Below are positions 48,242 to 58,771 of a DNA stretch of 64,000 bases, in pieces. Source of the stretch: Dechloromonas sp. (GTDB taxonomy: Bacteria; Pseudomonadota; Gammaproteobacteria; Burkholderiales; Rhodocyclaceae). The position numbers were made by a program, and so were the translations under genes. The notes below the pieces were generated by a model, which saw only the letters and a list, made by a program, of their open reading frames with translations, had not been told where the DNA came from and did no database searches. Location: assembly GCA_028687035.1 (NCBI GenBank), contig JAQUAX010000007.1, positions 62,001-126,000 on the forward strand. Direction: 5' to 3'. Within the stretch, counting starts at the first letter, position 1; every line of letters begins with the position of its first letter.

Positions 48242-48632
48242 GCGAATCGCTGCACGGGAAGGCGCGTGCGAAGGCGCCGGCAACCAGCGTCGCGGTGCCG
48301 GTCGTTGCGTTCGGCGGCATGCGTTCGACATGGATGACGACGGCGCGCACCAGGCGCATGCTGAGCTCCGGGTCGTTCTTCGGCAGGCAGAAGGCGTTCA
48401 GGCGGACGCCGACCCGCTCGGCCAGGTAGTCGCCGACCGCGTAGCCGTCGGCGACGCCGGCGACGTAGGACAGGCAGCGCGTGCTGCGCACCGAGTCGTA
48501 GGGATCGGGGCTCTTGCGGTCGGCCAGGTGTTCCTCGGCGACCTGGCAGTCCTTCAGCAATTCCGGGCCGGAATAGGCGTGGACCGCGAACGGGCCGAGC
48601 AGGGCGAGCAGACAGAGCAGTTTCTTGATCAT
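48225..48632 (-). CDS. Rap1a/Tai-family immunity-like periplasmic protein
   Basis: This 135-residue protein has a signal peptide (cleavage after VHA near residue 19) and the Rap1a/Tai pattern: [23 protein letters not shown] near residue 53 and FCLP near 81, with four cysteines for two disulphides. Family members neutralise type VI effector amidases, but no effector or T6SS gene is beside it, and similar proteins also occur alone. It overlaps the SUMT gene by 4 bp, so it belongs to that operon; tRNA-Leu follows 25 bp later. Confidence 0.75.
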   Translation of the reverse strand: MIKKLLCLLALLGPFAVHAYSGPELLKDCQVAEEHLADRKSPDPYDSVRSTRCLSYVAGVADGYAVGDYLAERVGVRLNAFCLPKNDPELSMRLVRAVVIHVERMPPNATTGTATLVAGAFARAFPCSDSLEPRK

Positions 48633-49387
48633 TTCTCGAACCAGTTGAGCCGTTCGCGCAGCGCGACGACGCTGCCGACGACGATCAGCGCCGGCGGCGT
48701 GATGCCGGATTCGGCGATGCGGTGGGGCAGGGTGCCGAGCGTCGCGAGCAGCGTCCGCTGGTCGGCCAGCGTGCCGTTGCGGACGACGGCGGCCGGCGTC
48801 ATCGACGGCAGGCCGTGGGCGATCAGCTGCCGGCAGATTTCGGCGGCGGCGCCGATGCCCATGTAGAACACGATGGTCTGCCTCGGCCGGGCCAGCGCCG
48901 GCCAGTCGAGGTCGACGGTGCCGTCCTTCAGGTGGCCGGTCACGAAGACGACGGCCTGCGCGTGGTTGCGGTGGGTCAGCGGGAAGCCGGAGTAGGCGCC
49001 GCAGCCGGCCGCCGCGGTGACGCCGGGAACGACCTCGAAATGGATGCCGGATTCGGCCAGCGTTTCCAGCTCCTCGCCGCCGCGCCCGAAGATGAACGGG
49101 TCGCCGCCCTTCAGGCGGACGACGGCGAGTCCCTCGCGGGCCAGGTCGACGAGCAGCCGGTTGATGTCGGACTGCGGCATCGAGTGCTTCGACGACTGCT
49201 TGCCGGCGTAGATCCGGCGCGCCTCGGGACGCGCCATGCGCAGGATGCCCGGGCCGACCAGGTGGTCGTAGACGATGGCGTCGGCGGCGGCGACCAGCCG
49301 GGCCGCCTTGACGGTCAGCAGGTCGGGGTCGCCGGGGCCGGCGCCGACCAGCCAGACCTTGCCGGCCGGCCGGAGCGCCTGGGTCAC
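48629..49387 (-). CDS. cobA: Uroporphyrinogen-III C-methyltransferase (SUMT)
   Basis: This 252-residue enzyme makes precorrin-2 from uroporphyrinogen III and SAM, at the branch to sirohaem, cobalamin and haem d1. The SUMT signatures are present: [20 protein letters not shown] near residue 11, [10 protein letters not shown] near 40, [16 protein letters not shown] near 91, [21 protein letters not shown] near 115, FVTGHL near 140. Start is GTG 49387 overlapping the cyanophycin synthetase stop (GTGA). Only the methyltransferase domain of CysG is present. Confidence 0.92.
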   Translation of the reverse strand: MTQALRPAGKVWLVGAGPGDPDLLTVKAARLVAAADAIVYDHLVGPGILRMARPEARRIYAGKQSSKHSMPQSDINRLLVDLAREGLAVVRLKGGDPFIFGRGGEELETLAESGIHFEVVPGVTAAAGCGAYSGFPLTHRNHAQAVVFVTGHLKDGTVDLDWPALARPRQTIVFYMGIGAAAEICRQLIAHGLPSMTPAAVVRNGTLADQRTLLATLGTLPHRIAESGITPPALIVVGSVVALRERLNWFEK

Positions 49388-51960
49388 TGGCCGGCCTCGG
49401 CGATGCGCCGGGCGATATGGGCCAGCGCCTCGTCGACCTGGTCGATCAGGATCAGGCACAGGTCGCCCGGGCGCAGGCGGTCCAGCGCCGTGTCGATGGC
49501 CAGGAATTCGCCGGTGATCGCGTCGATGTGCTTGGTCCGGCGGGCGTGGGCCAGCCCGTCGCGCAGCAGCCCGATCACTTCGCCGTCGGCGCGGCCGCGC
49601 TGGCAGGCGTCCTGGTACAGGATCACGTCGTCGAAGGCGTCGCCGAGGATTTCGGTCTGCTGGCGGATGTCCTCGTCGCGGCGGTCGCCGGCGCCGCTGA
49701 TCACCACCGAGCGGCGAACCGCCGGCATGTTCTCGACGGCATTGACCAGCGCCTGGATGGCGTCCGGGTTGTGGCCGTAGTCGGCGATCAGCGTCGCGCC
49801 CTTGTAATCGAACACATTGAAGCGGCCCGGGGCCGTGCCGGCATCGCTGACGAAGCCGGTCAGCGCCTTTTCGATGCTTTCCCAGGGCAGTCCGAGCGCC
49901 CAGCCGGTCGCGATGGCGGCCATCGCATTCTCGACCTGGAAGCCGATCGTGCCGTTGCGGGTCAGCGGAATGCTGGAGAACGGGATGCGCTGTTTCTTGC
50001 GTCCTTCGCCGCAGACGATGCCGTCGCGTTCGACATGGACGACGCGCTTGCCCTGGGCGCGGTGCGTGGCGAGCACCGGGTTGGCCTTGTCGCGGGCGAA
50101 GAAGATCACGTCGCCGCGGCAGTGGTGGGCCATCGCGGCGACGATCGGGTCGGCTGCGTTGAGCACCGCGGTGCCCTTGGGGGCGACGTTCTCGACGATC
50201 ACGCGCTTGACCACGGCCAGTTCGTCGACGGTCGTGATGTAGTTCAGGCCCAGGTGGTCGCCGAGGCCGATGTTGGTGACCACGGCGACGTCGCACATGT
50301 CGAAGCCCAGGCCCTCGCGCAGCACGCCGCCGCGCGCGGTCTCGAACACCGCGGCGTCGACGTCCGGGTGCATCAGCACGTTGCGGGCGCTGCGCGGACC
50401 GGAGCAGTCGCCGGTGTCGATGCGCTTGCCCTGGATGTAGATGCCGTCGGTGCTGGTCATGCCGACGCGCAGGTCGTTGGCTTCGAAGATGCGGCCGATC
50501 AGTCGGCTGGTCGTCGTCTTGCCGTTGGTGCCGGCGATCGCGACGACCGGGATGCGGGCGTCGTCGCCATTCGGGAACATCATGCCGACGATCGCCTCGC
50601 CGACCGGACGGCCCTTGCCGAAGGACGGGTCGAGGTGCATGCGCAGGCCGGGCGCGGCGTTGCATTCGACGATGCCGCCGCCCTGATCCTCGAGCGGTTT
50701 CAGCATCGTGTCGCAGACGACGTCGATGCCGCAGATGTCGAGGCCGACCGTCTGCGCCGCGGCGACCGCGGCGGCGGCGAGGTCCGGGTGGACGTTGTCG
50801 GTGACGTCGGTCGCGGTACCGCCGGTCGACAGGTTGGCGTTGTTGCGCAGCACGACGCGGGTGCCGCGCGGCGGCACCGAGTCGGCGTTGTAGCCCTGTT
50901 CGGCCAGGCGGGCCAGCGCGATCTCGTCGAAGCGGATCTTGGTCAGCGACGTCGCGTGACCGTCGGAACGGCGCGGGTCGCTGTTGACGATGTCGACCAG
51001 CTGGCGGACCGTGTGTTCGCCGTCGCCGATGACCAGCGGCGGGTCGCGGCGGGCGGCGGCGATCAGCTTGTTGCCGATGACCAGCAGGCGGTAGTCGTGG
51101 CCGGGCAGGTATTTCTCGACCATGATGTCGTCGCGGAACTCGATGGCGACGCGGTAGGCCTTGCGGACCTGTTCCTCGGTGGTCAGGTTGACCGAAATGC
51201 CCTTGCCCTGGTTGCCGTCCTGCGGCTTGACGACGACCGGCAGGCCGATTTCCCGTGCGGCGACCCAGGCGTCGTCCTCGTCGTCGACCGGGCGGCCGTA
51301 GGGAACGGCGACACCGGCGGCGTGCAGCAGCTTCTTGGTCAGTTCCTTGTCCTGCGCGATCGATTCGCCGATCGCGCTGGTGAAGCTGGTCTCGGCGGCC
51401 TGGATGCGCTTCTGCTTGCTGCCCCAGCCGAACTGCACCAGGCTGCCCTGGGTCAGCCGGCGGAACGGGATGCCGCGCGCGACGGCGGCGGCGACGATGG
51501 CGCCGGTCGAGGGGCCGAGGCGGATGTCCTCGTCGAGATCGCGCAATTCCTTCAGCGTGCCGTCGAGGTCGAAGGGCGTGTCGTCGAGCGCCGCCCGGCA
51601 CAGCTGCTCGGCGCGCTCGAAGGCCAGGCGGCCGACGTCTTCCTCGGTGTATTCGACAACGACCTGGTAGACGCCGGCATCGACCGTCTGCGCGGTGCGG
51701 CTGAAGGTCACCGGGCAACCGGCCTGGGCCTGCAGGCCGAGCGCGCAGAATTCCAGCGCGTGGGCCATCGACACCGTGTCGAGGTGGTCGGAGGGAATCA
51801 GGTCGCCCAGTTCGGGGAAGCGCTCGCGCAGGCGGGCTTCGAAACCGGGCAGGTCGGCGATGGCGCGCTCGGCACCTTCGCAGGTGACGATGGCCTGGAT
51901 CGCGGTGTGGCGGCTCCACAGGTTGGGGCCGCGCAAGGCACGAATGCGGGAAACGTCCAT
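49384..51960 (-). CDS. cphA: Cyanophycin synthetase, full-length second copy
   Basis: This 858-residue enzyme has the three-part CphA layout: an N-terminal domain, an ATP-grasp domain ([10 protein letters not shown] at 245-254) and a complete Mur-ligase-like domain (GTNGKTTT at 477-484, with the C-terminal Mur fold containing [22 protein letters not shown]). It makes the Asp-Arg polymer cyanophycin, a nitrogen and carbon store. It starts 15 bp after the truncated first synthetase and ends overlapping SUMT. It is the likely polymerising enzyme because both active domains look intact. Confidence 0.93.
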   Translation of the reverse strand: MDVSRIRALRGPNLWSRHTAIQAIVTCEGAERAIADLPGFEARLRERFPELGDLIPSDHLDTVSMAHALEFCALGLQAQAGCPVTFSRTAQTVDAGVYQVVVEYTEEDVGRLAFERAEQLCRAALDDTPFDLDGTLKELRDLDEDIRLGPSTGAIVAAAVARGIPFRRLTQGSLVQFGWGSKQKRIQAAETSFTSAIGESIAQDKELTKKLLHAAGVAVPYGRPVDDEDDAWVAAREIGLPVVVKPQDGNQGKGISVNLTTEEQVRKAYRVAIEFRDDIMVEKYLPGHDYRLLVIGNKLIAAARRDPPLVIGDGEHTVRQLVDIVNSDPRRSDGHATSLTKIRFDEIALARLAEQGYNADSVPPRGTRVVLRNNANLSTGGTATDVTDNVHPDLAAAAVAAAQTVGLDICGIDVVCDTMLKPLEDQGGGIVECNAAPGLRMHLDPSFGKGRPVGEAIVGMMFPNGDDARIPVVAIAGTNGKTTTSRLIGRIFEANDLRVGMTSTDGIYIQGKRIDTGDCSGPRSARNVLMHPDVDAAVFETARGGVLREGLGFDMCDVAVVTNIGLGDHLGLNYITTVDELAVVKRVIVENVAPKGTAVLNAADPIVAAMAHHCRGDVIFFARDKANPVLATHRAQGKRVVHVERDGIVCGEGRKKQRIPFSSIPLTRNGTIGFQVENAMAAIATGWALGLPWESIEKALTGFVSDAGTAPGRFNVFDYKGATLIADYGHNPDAIQALVNAVENMPAVRRSVVISGAGDRRDEDIRQQTEILGDAFDDVILYQDACQRGRADGEVIGLLRDGLAHARRTKHIDAITGEFLAIDTALDRLRPGDLCLILIDQVDEALAHIARRIAEAGQ

Positions 51961-51975
51961 GACGCTCTTTCCTTG

Positions 51976-54222
51976 TTATTTCCGGGTGGCCGCCTTGGAC
52001 GGCTTCTTTGCGCTGCGCAGCGGCAGCAGCAGGGCGGGGTCGGGCAGTTCCAGGCCGTAGGTCTTGATGCCGGTGGTCAGCACGTCCTGGCTCAGGCCCA
52101 GGGCCCAGCCAGCGGCGACGGCCGCGAGCAGGTTGGCGACGTCCTCCGCTTTCTTGACCTTGCCGATGGTCGGCGAGTCGCCGACGCGGCACAGGCGGAT
52201 TTCCTCGGCTCCGGTGGCGAGCACGATGCGTCCGGCCGCGACGTAGACGCCGCGCTTGCCGGCGGCCAGATGGGCGGCCAGCGCCGGGCAGTCGCGGTCG
52301 GCGGCGAAGAAGATCACCTCGCCGTCGCACAGTTCGGCGAATTCGGCGACCAGTTCGTCCTCGGCGTTGAGCACCGCGTGGCCGCTGGCCAGCACGACGT
52401 CGACCTGGGTCCGGTAGATCGAGCGGTGGGTCGTGTAGTACTCGCCGCCGGTCGGCTGGACGTCCCAGCGCGACAGGTCTTCGGCGCCCGGCACGATGTT
52501 GGTGACGATGCCGACCGAGCAGCGGTCGTAGGCCAGGCCCTCGCCGAGGATGACCTCGGCGCCGTTCTCGATCACCGCGGCCTCGACGGCGCGGTTCAGC
52601 AGCAGGCGGCGGCCGCCTTCCCAGTTGGCCGCGTCGGTATTCTGAACCCGGCGGCGGCCGAGGAAGATGCCGTCGCTGCAGGCCAGGCCGGCGTGCTGGC
52701 CGGACAGGTAGAGCAGGTGGGCGAGCAGTTTGGCGACCGCGGTCTTGCCATGGGTGCCGGTGACGCCGACCAGCGGCACGCGGCCGCGCTGGCCTTCGGC
52801 GAACAGGTTGTCGACGATGGCCTGGCCGACCGGGCGCGGCTTGCCGATGCCCGGCTTGATGTGCATCAGCAGGCTGGGGCCGGCATTGACTTCGACGATG
52901 GCGCCGCCCTGCTCGCCGAGCGGCTTCGAGATGTCCTGGCAGACGAGGTCGATGCCGGCAATGTCGAGTCCGACGACGCGGGCGGCCAGCGCGGCGACCT
53001 CGGCGGTGTCCGGATGGACCTCGTCGGTGCAGTCGAAGGCGTGGTTGGCGTTGCGCTGGATCAGCACTTCGCGGCCGGCGGCCGGAACGCTGTCACCGGT
53101 CAGGTTCTGGCGTTCGAGTTCGATTTTCGCCGCGGTGTCGATCTTGATGATCGACAGCGGGTGCAGTTCGGTGGTGCCGCGGCGCGGATCGGTGTTGATC
53201 TGGGTGTCGATCAGCTGCTGCACCGTCGACTGGCCGTCGCCGGTGATCGTGATCAGGTCGCTGCGGTTGGCGGCGACCAGCTTGCCGCCGACGACCAGCA
53301 GGCGGTGCTCGATGCCCTGGATCGAGCGTTCGACGAGCACGCCGGAACCTTCCTCGACGGCGATCGCGTAGGCCTTGCGGACGTCCTCGGGTTTCATCAG
53401 GTCGATGAACACGCCGCGGCCGTGGTTGCCGTCGGTCGGCTTGACGACGACCGGGAAGCCGATGTCCTCGGCCGCGTCGCAGGCGTCGTCGGCATCATCG
53501 ACCTCGCGGCCTTCCGGGACCGGGACGCCGACCGAGGAGATCAGCTCCTTGGTCAGGTCCTTGTCGCGCGAGATGGTTTCGGCGATCGCGCTGGTCTGGT
53601 CGGTTTCGGCGGTCCAGATCCGGCGCATCGCGGCGGCGTAGCCGAGCTGGACCAGGTTGCCGTCGTCGAGCAGGCGGATGTGCGGGATGCCGCGCGCTTC
53701 GGCGGCATTGACGATGGCGGCGGTCGAGGGGCCGAGGTACTTGCGGTCCACCTTGCGGCGGATGCGCTCGATCGCCGCGGCGACGTCGTACGGACGGTCC
53801 TCGACGGCGGCGAGGATCAGTTCGATGCCGGTGTCGAGCGCCAGCCGCGTGATCTCGTCGTGCCAGTTGCTGATCACCAGCTTGTAGACGCCGCGCGTCG
53901 TCGTCTCGCGGGTGCGCCCGAAGCCGTCGGGCAGGCCGCCCAGCGTCATCAGTTCGAGCGACACGTGCTCGAGCACGTGGCCGATCCAGGTGCCTTCGTC
54001 GAGCCGGCGCAGGAAGCCGCCGTGCTCGCCGTAGTTGCAGCGGTGGGAGACCAGCGAAGGCAGCCAGGCCTTCAGGCGGTCGACGAAGCCGGGCAGGGTG
54101 TTGCTCGGATGGTCCTCGAATTCGCCGATGTCGATCCAGGCCTCGAGGGCCGGGGGGTAGGTCCAGATGCTCGGGCCACGCAGGCTGATGATGTCCCGAA
54201 TGATGATGTCTTTTTTGCTCAT
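51976..54222 (-). CDS. Cyanophycin synthetase, shorter first copy with reduced Mur domain
   Basis: This 748-residue protein shares the N-terminal and ATP-grasp domains ([10 protein letters not shown] at 261-270) with the second copy. The Mur-ligase-like domain is reduced: its P-loop is GTHGKTA at 489-495 instead of GTNGKTTT, and about 110 residues of the C-terminal Mur fold are missing. Paired cphA and cphA' genes are known in beta-proteobacteria. A CphA2-like role (joining Asp-Arg dipeptides) or a helper role are both possible; the chemistry cannot be settled from sequence. The downstream synthetase starts 15 bp later. Confidence 0.85.
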   Translation of the reverse strand: MSKKDIIIRDIISLRGPSIWTYPPALEAWIDIGEFEDHPSNTLPGFVDRLKAWLPSLVSHRCNYGEHGGFLRRLDEGTWIGHVLEHVSLELMTLGGLPDGFGRTRETTTRGVYKLVISNWHDEITRLALDTGIELILAAVEDRPYDVAAAIERIRRKVDRKYLGPSTAAIVNAAEARGIPHIRLLDDGNLVQLGYAAAMRRIWTAETDQTSAIAETISRDKDLTKELISSVGVPVPEGREVDDADDACDAAEDIGFPVVVKPTDGNHGRGVFIDLMKPEDVRKAYAIAVEEGSGVLVERSIQGIEHRLLVVGGKLVAANRSDLITITGDGQSTVQQLIDTQINTDPRRGTTELHPLSIIKIDTAAKIELERQNLTGDSVPAAGREVLIQRNANHAFDCTDEVHPDTAEVAALAARVVGLDIAGIDLVCQDISKPLGEQGGAIVEVNAGPSLLMHIKPGIGKPRPVGQAIVDNLFAEGQRGRVPLVGVTGTHGKTAVAKLLAHLLYLSGQHAGLACSDGIFLGRRRVQNTDAANWEGGRRLLLNRAVEAAVIENGAEVILGEGLAYDRCSVGIVTNIVPGAEDLSRWDVQPTGGEYYTTHRSIYRTQVDVVLASGHAVLNAEDELVAEFAELCDGEVIFFAADRDCPALAAHLAAGKRGVYVAAGRIVLATGAEEIRLCRVGDSPTIGKVKKAEDVANLLAAVAAGWALGLSQDVLTTGIKTYGLELPDPALLLPLRSAKKPSKAATRK

Positions 54223-54345
54223 GCTCGTGTCGCCCGGCTCCGTTCCGATGTCAGCATTAGTTTTGGGGCAGTTGGCAATTATTAACGCTTTCGCGCGGGT
54301 GGGGATTACCCGCGGCGAAAAAATGTCACTTTTCGGTACAGGCCG

Positions 54346-54816
54346 TCACAGGAAGCGGTCGAGCAGCTTCCGGCTGGGGGCGTCGAGCCGGGTCAGGTCG
54401 CGGACCAGGAACTGCACGCCGTTTGCGTCGGCGATCAGCAGCCGGGTCTGCGACAGGCGGCGGATGTCTTCCTCGCCCTTGAGGATCAGCTCCGTCGCGC
54501 CGCGGTCGGTGACGACCTGCCAGGTGCTCGGGCAGGCGAAGCTGGAAACCGCCGCGATGCGCTCGATTTCGGGCACGAACTCGCGGGCCGCGAGATCCTC
54601 CTCGACCAGCCGGCGGATGTCGTCCGGCAGGTCGGCCAGGCGGTCGGCCCAGCCGACTTCGTGGCCCTCGAAGCTGACCAGCGAGATGCCGGCGTCGGGG
54701 GCGGCGATCGGGAAGGCGCGGACCGGCGTGACGCCTTCGTGGCGTTCGCCGTTTTCGGCCGTCAGCACCAGTCGACCGTAAGCGTCGCGGTGCAGTTGAA
54801 AGGGGGCGTGGGGCAT
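54346..54816 (-). CDS. Cyanophycin-associated DUF1854 protein
   Basis: This 156-residue soluble protein belongs to DUF1854, with ENGERHEGVTPVRAFPIAAPD near residue 21, ISLVSFEGHEVGWADRL near 44 and ILKGEEDIRRL near 111. The family is found next to cyanophycin synthetase genes together with a dedicated ABC transporter. Its function is not known. It starts 3 bp after the ABC gene stop, so the two are coupled, and lies 123 bp upstream of the first synthetase gene. Confidence 0.88.
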   Translation of the reverse strand: MPHAPFQLHRDAYGRLVLTAENGERHEGVTPVRAFPIAAPDAGISLVSFEGHEVGWADRLADLPDDIRRLVEEDLAAREFVPEIERIAAVSSFACPSTWQVVTDRGATELILKGEEDIRRLSQTRLLIADANGVQFLVRDLTRLDAPSRKLLDRFL

Positions 54817-54819
54817 GGG

Positions 54820-57114
54820 TTACTCCGCGTGGGCCTTGTTCAGTCCGCCGAGGCGGGGCAGCATGTCCTCGGTATCGACGTTGCGGGCCTGGGCCATGTA
54901 CAGCTTGTAGTAGTGGCCTTCGGCAGCCATCAGCTGGTCGTGGTTGCCGATCTCGACGATGCGGCCGCGGTCCATGACGACCAGCCGGTCGGCCTTCCTC
55001 AGCGTGGACAGGCGGTGCGCGATGGCAATCGTCGTGCGGCCGCGCACCAGGTTGTCGAGCGCCTTCTGGATTTCCTTCTCGGTTTCGGTGTCGACCGCGG
55101 AAGTCGCCTCGTCGAGGATCAGGATGCGCGGGTCGATCAGCAGTGCGCGGGCGATCGAAATGCGCTGGCGCTCGCCGCCCGACAGGCCCTGGCCGCGCTC
55201 GCCGACCAGCGAGTCGTAGCCGTGCGGCAGGCGCAGGATGAACTCGTGGGCGTGCGCGGCGCGGGCGGCCGCGATGATTTCCTCGCGCGTCGCGTCCGGC
55301 TTGCCGTAGGCGATGTTCTCGGCGATCGTGCCGAAGAACAGGAAGGGCTCCTGCAGCACCAGGCCGATGTGGCGGCGGAACTCGGCGACCGGCACCGAGC
55401 GCACGTCGACGCCGTCGATCAGCACCTGGCCTTCGGAGACGTCGTAGAAGCGGCAGATCAGGTTGACCAGCGTGCTCTTGCCGGAGCCGGAGTGGCCGAC
55501 CAGGCCGATCATTTCGCCCGGCTGGATGGTCAGGTCGACGTCGCGTGTCACGGCGCGGGTGCCGTAGCGGAAGCTGGCCTTCTTCAATTCGATGCGGCCG
55601 GTAACTTTTTCCAGATGCACCGGTTTGCTCGGCTCGGGCACGCTGGACACGTGGTCGAGGATGTCGAAGATGCGCTTGGTCGACGACGCGGCGCGCTGGG
55701 TCGCCGACACGATGCGGCTCATCGAGTCGAGGCGGGTGTAGAAGCGGCCGATGTAGGCGAGGAAGGCGGTCAGCACGCCGACCGTGGAATCGCCGTGGGC
55801 GATCTGCCAGATGCCGAAGACCCAGACGACGAGCAGGCCGATTTCGGTCAGCAGCGTGACGGTCGGCGTGAACAGCGACCAGGTCTTGTTCAGCTTGTCG
55901 TTCATCGCCAGGTTGTGCTCGTTGGCGGCGCGGAAGCGTTCGCCCTCGCGCTTCTCCTGCGCGAAGGCCTTGACCACGCGGATGCCCGGAATGGTGTCGG
56001 CGAGCACGTTGGTGACCTCGGCCCAGACCCGGTCGATCTTCTCGAAGCCGGTGCGCAGCTTTTCGCGGACGACGTGGATCAGCCACGCGATGACCGGCAG
56101 CGGCAGCAGGGTGACCAGCGCCAGCCACGGGTTGATCGAGAACAGGATGACTGCGGTCATCGCGATCATCAGCACGTCGGTCGCGAAGTTCAGCAGGTCG
56201 AGCGACAGGAAGATGTTGATGCGGTCGGTCTCGTTGCCGATGCGCGCCATCAGGTCGCCGGTCCGCTTGCCGCCGAAGTACTCGAGCGACAGGCCGAGCA
56301 GGTGGTCGTAGGTGGTGGTGCGCAGGTCGCGGCCGATGCGTTCGGAGACCAGCGCCAGGATGTAGGTCCGGATCCAGCCCAGCACCCAGGCCAGCAGCGC
56401 GGCGCCGAGCAGGCCGCCAAGGTACATCGAGACCAGCGGCCAGTCGATCGGCTTGCCGTTCTGGAAGGGGATCAGCACCTCGTCCATCAGCGGCATGGTC
56501 AGGTAGGGCGGCACCAGCTGGGCGCCGGTCGAGGCCAGCGTCAGCAGGAAACCGGTGAACAGCTGCCAGCGGTAAGGGCGGGCGAAGCGCCACAGCCGGA
56601 ACAGCGTCCAGGTCGACGGAGCGACCGTCGATTCGCGGTTGCAGGCCGGACATTCGTCCTCGCCCGGCGGCAGCGGCGCCCGGCATTTCGGGCAGACGTC
56701 CTCGTCGGCGCGTTCGGCCGGGCGGCCGCTGACCAGTGCATCGCGCTGCAGGTCGAATTCGGCGATCACGCGCAGCGCCGCGAGGTTGTGGGCCAGCGTG
56801 TAGCGCCAGCAGGCCAGGCGCCCGTTGTCGTCGAGCAGTTCCAGCGTGCCGACGCCGGCGTGGTCGTGATGGTTCAGCGCGAGACCGGCGCGCAGCGGCC
56901 ATTCGTTCCAGCCGCTGTCGTCCGGGGCGCGGGCGAACAGGCGGCGGTCGCTGACCGCGACCAGGCCGGTGGCGAATTTCAGCCGGGCATCAAGGTCGAT
57001 CTCCAGCCAGGCCTGCAGGCTTTCGCCGGGGGCGAGCCGGGCTTCGAGTTCGGCGGCCCAGCGGCCGGGCAGCGCCGGTTCGGAACCGGCGGAAGGCAGG
57101 GGTTTTTGGCTCAT
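54820..57114 (-). CDS. Cyanophycin-associated ABC transporter (exporter type)
   Basis: This 764-residue half-transporter has an N-terminal soluble domain of about 165 residues with a zinc-ribbon-like CPKCRAPLPPGEDECPAC, then a six-helix exporter domain and an ATPase with GHSGSGKST, LSGGERQR, ILILDEATSAVDTE and the H-loop AIAHRLST. The combination with DUF1854 and cphA is recurrent. The substrate is unknown. I start at ATG 57114; the longer frame begins with TTG 57132. TATACT on the minus strand ends 7 nt before this ATG, which suggests a leaderless or nearly leaderless message. Confidence 0.85.
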   Translation of the reverse strand: MSQKPLPSAGSEPALPGRWAAELEARLAPGESLQAWLEIDLDARLKFATGLVAVSDRRLFARAPDDSGWNEWPLRAGLALNHHDHAGVGTLELLDDNGRLACWRYTLAHNLAALRVIAEFDLQRDALVSGRPAERADEDVCPKCRAPLPPGEDECPACNRESTVAPSTWTLFRLWRFARPYRWQLFTGFLLTLASTGAQLVPPYLTMPLMDEVLIPFQNGKPIDWPLVSMYLGGLLGAALLAWVLGWIRTYILALVSERIGRDLRTTTYDHLLGLSLEYFGGKRTGDLMARIGNETDRINIFLSLDLLNFATDVLMIAMTAVILFSINPWLALVTLLPLPVIAWLIHVVREKLRTGFEKIDRVWAEVTNVLADTIPGIRVVKAFAQEKREGERFRAANEHNLAMNDKLNKTWSLFTPTVTLLTEIGLLVVWVFGIWQIAHGDSTVGVLTAFLAYIGRFYTRLDSMSRIVSATQRAASSTKRIFDILDHVSSVPEPSKPVHLEKVTGRIELKKASFRYGTRAVTRDVDLTIQPGEMIGLVGHSGSGKSTLVNLICRFYDVSEGQVLIDGVDVRSVPVAEFRRHIGLVLQEPFLFFGTIAENIAYGKPDATREEIIAAARAAHAHEFILRLPHGYDSLVGERGQGLSGGERQRISIARALLIDPRILILDEATSAVDTETEKEIQKALDNLVRGRTTIAIAHRLSTLRKADRLVVMDRGRIVEIGNHDQLMAAEGHYYKLYMAQARNVDTEDMLPRLGGLNKAHAE

Positions 57115-57216
57115 TCGAAAAGTATACCGCAACGCGATGGCAGCCCTCGTAACGCCCTGAACGGCGCGCGGTTGACCCGGCTCCGGCTAGAATTGCGGAT
57201 TCGGAGCCTTCGCCGC

Positions 57217-57792
57217 ATGTCCAGGATCGTCTTCTTCAACAAGCCCTACGGTGTCCTCAGCCAGTTTACGCCGGAGGGGCGCTGGCGCGCGCTGGCCGAC
57301 TTCATCCCGGTCAAGGACGTCTATGTCGCCGGCCGACTCGACGCCGACAGCGAGGGCCTGCTGATCCTGACCGACGACGGCAAGCTGCAGGCGCGCATCG
57401 CCGATCCGAAGCACAAGCTCGAGAAAACCTACTGGGCGCAGGTCGAAGGCATTCCGGACGAGGCGGCGCTGGACAGGCTGCGGGCCGGCATCCGGCTGTC
57501 CGACTTCACGGCGCAGCCAGCCCGGGTCCGGCGCATCGACGAGCCGGCCGGCCTGTGGCCGCGCGACCCGCCGATCCGCTTCCGCCAGGCCATCCCGACC
57601 TCGTGGCTGGAAATCTGCATCGCCGAAGGCAAGAACCGCCAGGTCCGGCGGATGACGGCGGCGATCGGGTATCCTACGCTGCGTCTGATCCGGGCCGCCG
57701 TCGGTTCGGCGTCGCTGGACGGGTTGCCGCCCGGCCGGTGGCGCGAGATCGCCGGCAGTTACCGGGACTTGCAAGGAAATTTCCATGAATGA
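57217..57792 (+). CDS. rluE: 23S rRNA pseudouridine synthase RluE-like
   Basis: This 191-residue enzyme matches the small RsuA/RluE branch: VFFNKPYGVLSQFTPEG near the N-terminus, the catalytic Asp in VAGRLDADSEGLLILTDDG near residue 36, and EGKNRQVRRMTAAIGYPTLRLIR near 137. There is no S4 domain, as in RluE, which modifies U2457. The frame is open far upstream, but only ATG 57217 gives the family start. Its last 8 bases overlap the DUF192 gene. Confidence 0.9.
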   Translation: MSRIVFFNKPYGVLSQFTPEGRWRALADFIPVKDVYVAGRLDADSEGLLILTDDGKLQARIADPKHKLEKTYWAQVEGIPDEAALDRLRAGIRLSDFTAQPARVRRIDEPAGLWPRDPPIRFRQAIPTSWLEICIAEGKNRQVRRMTAAIGYPTLRLIRAAVGSASLDGLPPGRWREIAGSYRDLQGNFHE

Positions 57793-58228
57793 ACGCATTG
57801 CCGCCGCCCTCGGCGGTCTGCTGTTGTGCGCCGCCGCCGCGGCGCAGGACGCGCTGCCGGTCATCGAGATGACGTCCGGTTTCCACCGCATCGAGGCCGA
57901 AGTCGCCGCCACCGACCGCGACCGCCAGCTCGGCCTGATGAACCGCAAGGCCATGCCGGCGCAGCGCGGCATGTTGTTCGTCTTCCCGCAGGAAAACACG
58001 CACTGCATGTGGATGCGCAACACCTTCCTGCCGCTGTCGGTCGCTTTCCTGGATCGCGACGGCACGATCCTGAACATCGAGGACATGCAGCCGCAGACCG
58101 AGACCAACCACTGCGCCCGCCGTCCCGCCCGCTATGCGCTGGAAATGAACCTGGGCTGGTTCGCGCAGCGCGGCATCGTGCCCGGCGCGCGGCTGAACGG
58201 TATCGAGCGGGCGCCGCGGCCGCGCTGA
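57785..58228 (+). CDS. Exported DUF192 protein
   Basis: This 147-residue protein has a signal peptide (AAAAAQ near residue 21) and a DUF192 domain with GLMNRKAMPAQRGMLFVFPQ near residue 50, HCMWMRNTFLPLSVAFLDRDG near 73 and ALEMNLGWF near 118. The family is widespread and of unknown function, with a compact beta-rich fold. It overlaps rluE by 8 bp and ubiC by one base (TGATG), so the three are co-translated. Confidence 0.88.
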   Translation: MNERIAAALGGLLLCAAAAAQDALPVIEMTSGFHRIEAEVAATDRDRQLGLMNRKAMPAQRGMLFVFPQENTHCMWMRNTFLPLSVAFLDRDGTILNIEDMQPQTETNHCARRPARYALEMNLGWFAQRGIVPGARLNGIERAPRPR

Positions 58229-58755
58229 TGCGCCGCAACCGCTGGCGTCCTCGCCTGCCCGGCGGGCCGGCCGATCCCGTGCTGCGCTCGTGGCTGGTCG
58301 AACCGGGCTCGCTGACCGCACGCTGCCAGCGCAATGCCCGGCATTTCCGCGTCCGGCTGCTCGGCGGCGGAATCGGCCGCGGGCTGGCCGACGAGGGGGT
58401 GCGCGACGGCCGCTCGCCGGTCCGGGTGCGCGAGGTCGCGCTCGAATGCGACGGCGTGCCGGTCATTTTTGCCCATACGACGCTGTCCACCGCGCCCGGC
58501 GGCCGCCTGTCGCGCTGGATGACGCGGCTGGGCGAGCGTTCGCTGGGATCGCTGCTGTTCGCCCATCCGGGCTTCGCGCGCGGTCCGATCGAGTTCCTGC
58601 GTCTCGACGTGCGCCACCCGCTGCACCGCCGGGCAGCCCGGCTGCTCCCGGTCGGCGGCGTGCTGTGGGCCCGCCGTTCGCTGCATCGCCTGGGCGGGCA
58701 GCGCGTACTGGTCACCGAAGTCTTCCTGCCGCCGATTTCCCGACTGCGCAACTAA
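58228..58755 (+). CDS. ubiC: Chorismate--pyruvate lyase UbiC
   Basis: This 175-residue protein matches UbiC, which releases 4-hydroxybenzoate for ubiquinone synthesis: LRSWLVEPGSLTARCQ near residue 18, VREVALECDGVPVIFAHTTL near 67, LGERSLGSLLFAHPGFARGPIEF near 99, and LWARRSLHRLGGQRVLVTEVFLP near the end, with active-site-type Arg and Glu residues in these segments. It is coupled to DUF192. Lengths are close to E. coli UbiC (165). Confidence 0.9.
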   Translation: MRRNRWRPRLPGGPADPVLRSWLVEPGSLTARCQRNARHFRVRLLGGGIGRGLADEGVRDGRSPVRVREVALECDGVPVIFAHTTLSTAPGGRLSRWMTRLGERSLGSLLFAHPGFARGPIEFLRLDVRHPLHRRAARLLPVGGVLWARRSLHRLGGQRVLVTEVFLPPISRLRN

Positions 58756-58771
58756 GCCCGCCTGGAAAAAT

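Noticed and set aside
48629-52330. A 1233-codon minus-strand frame ending with SUMT
   Set aside because: Only its C-terminal 252 residues are the real SUMT protein. The rest is the wrong phase of the cyanophycin synthetase gene.
49417-54285. A 1622-codon plus-strand open frame opposite the cyanophycin genes
   Set aside because: It lies antisense to two well-supported synthetases. Long antisense frames are expected in GC-rich coding DNA, and the product has no recognisable domain.
54294-54314. Stem CGCGGGT with ACCCGCG between cphA and the DUF1854 gene
   Set aside because: There is no U-tract on the strand where it would terminate, and the A-run on the other strand precedes no gene end.
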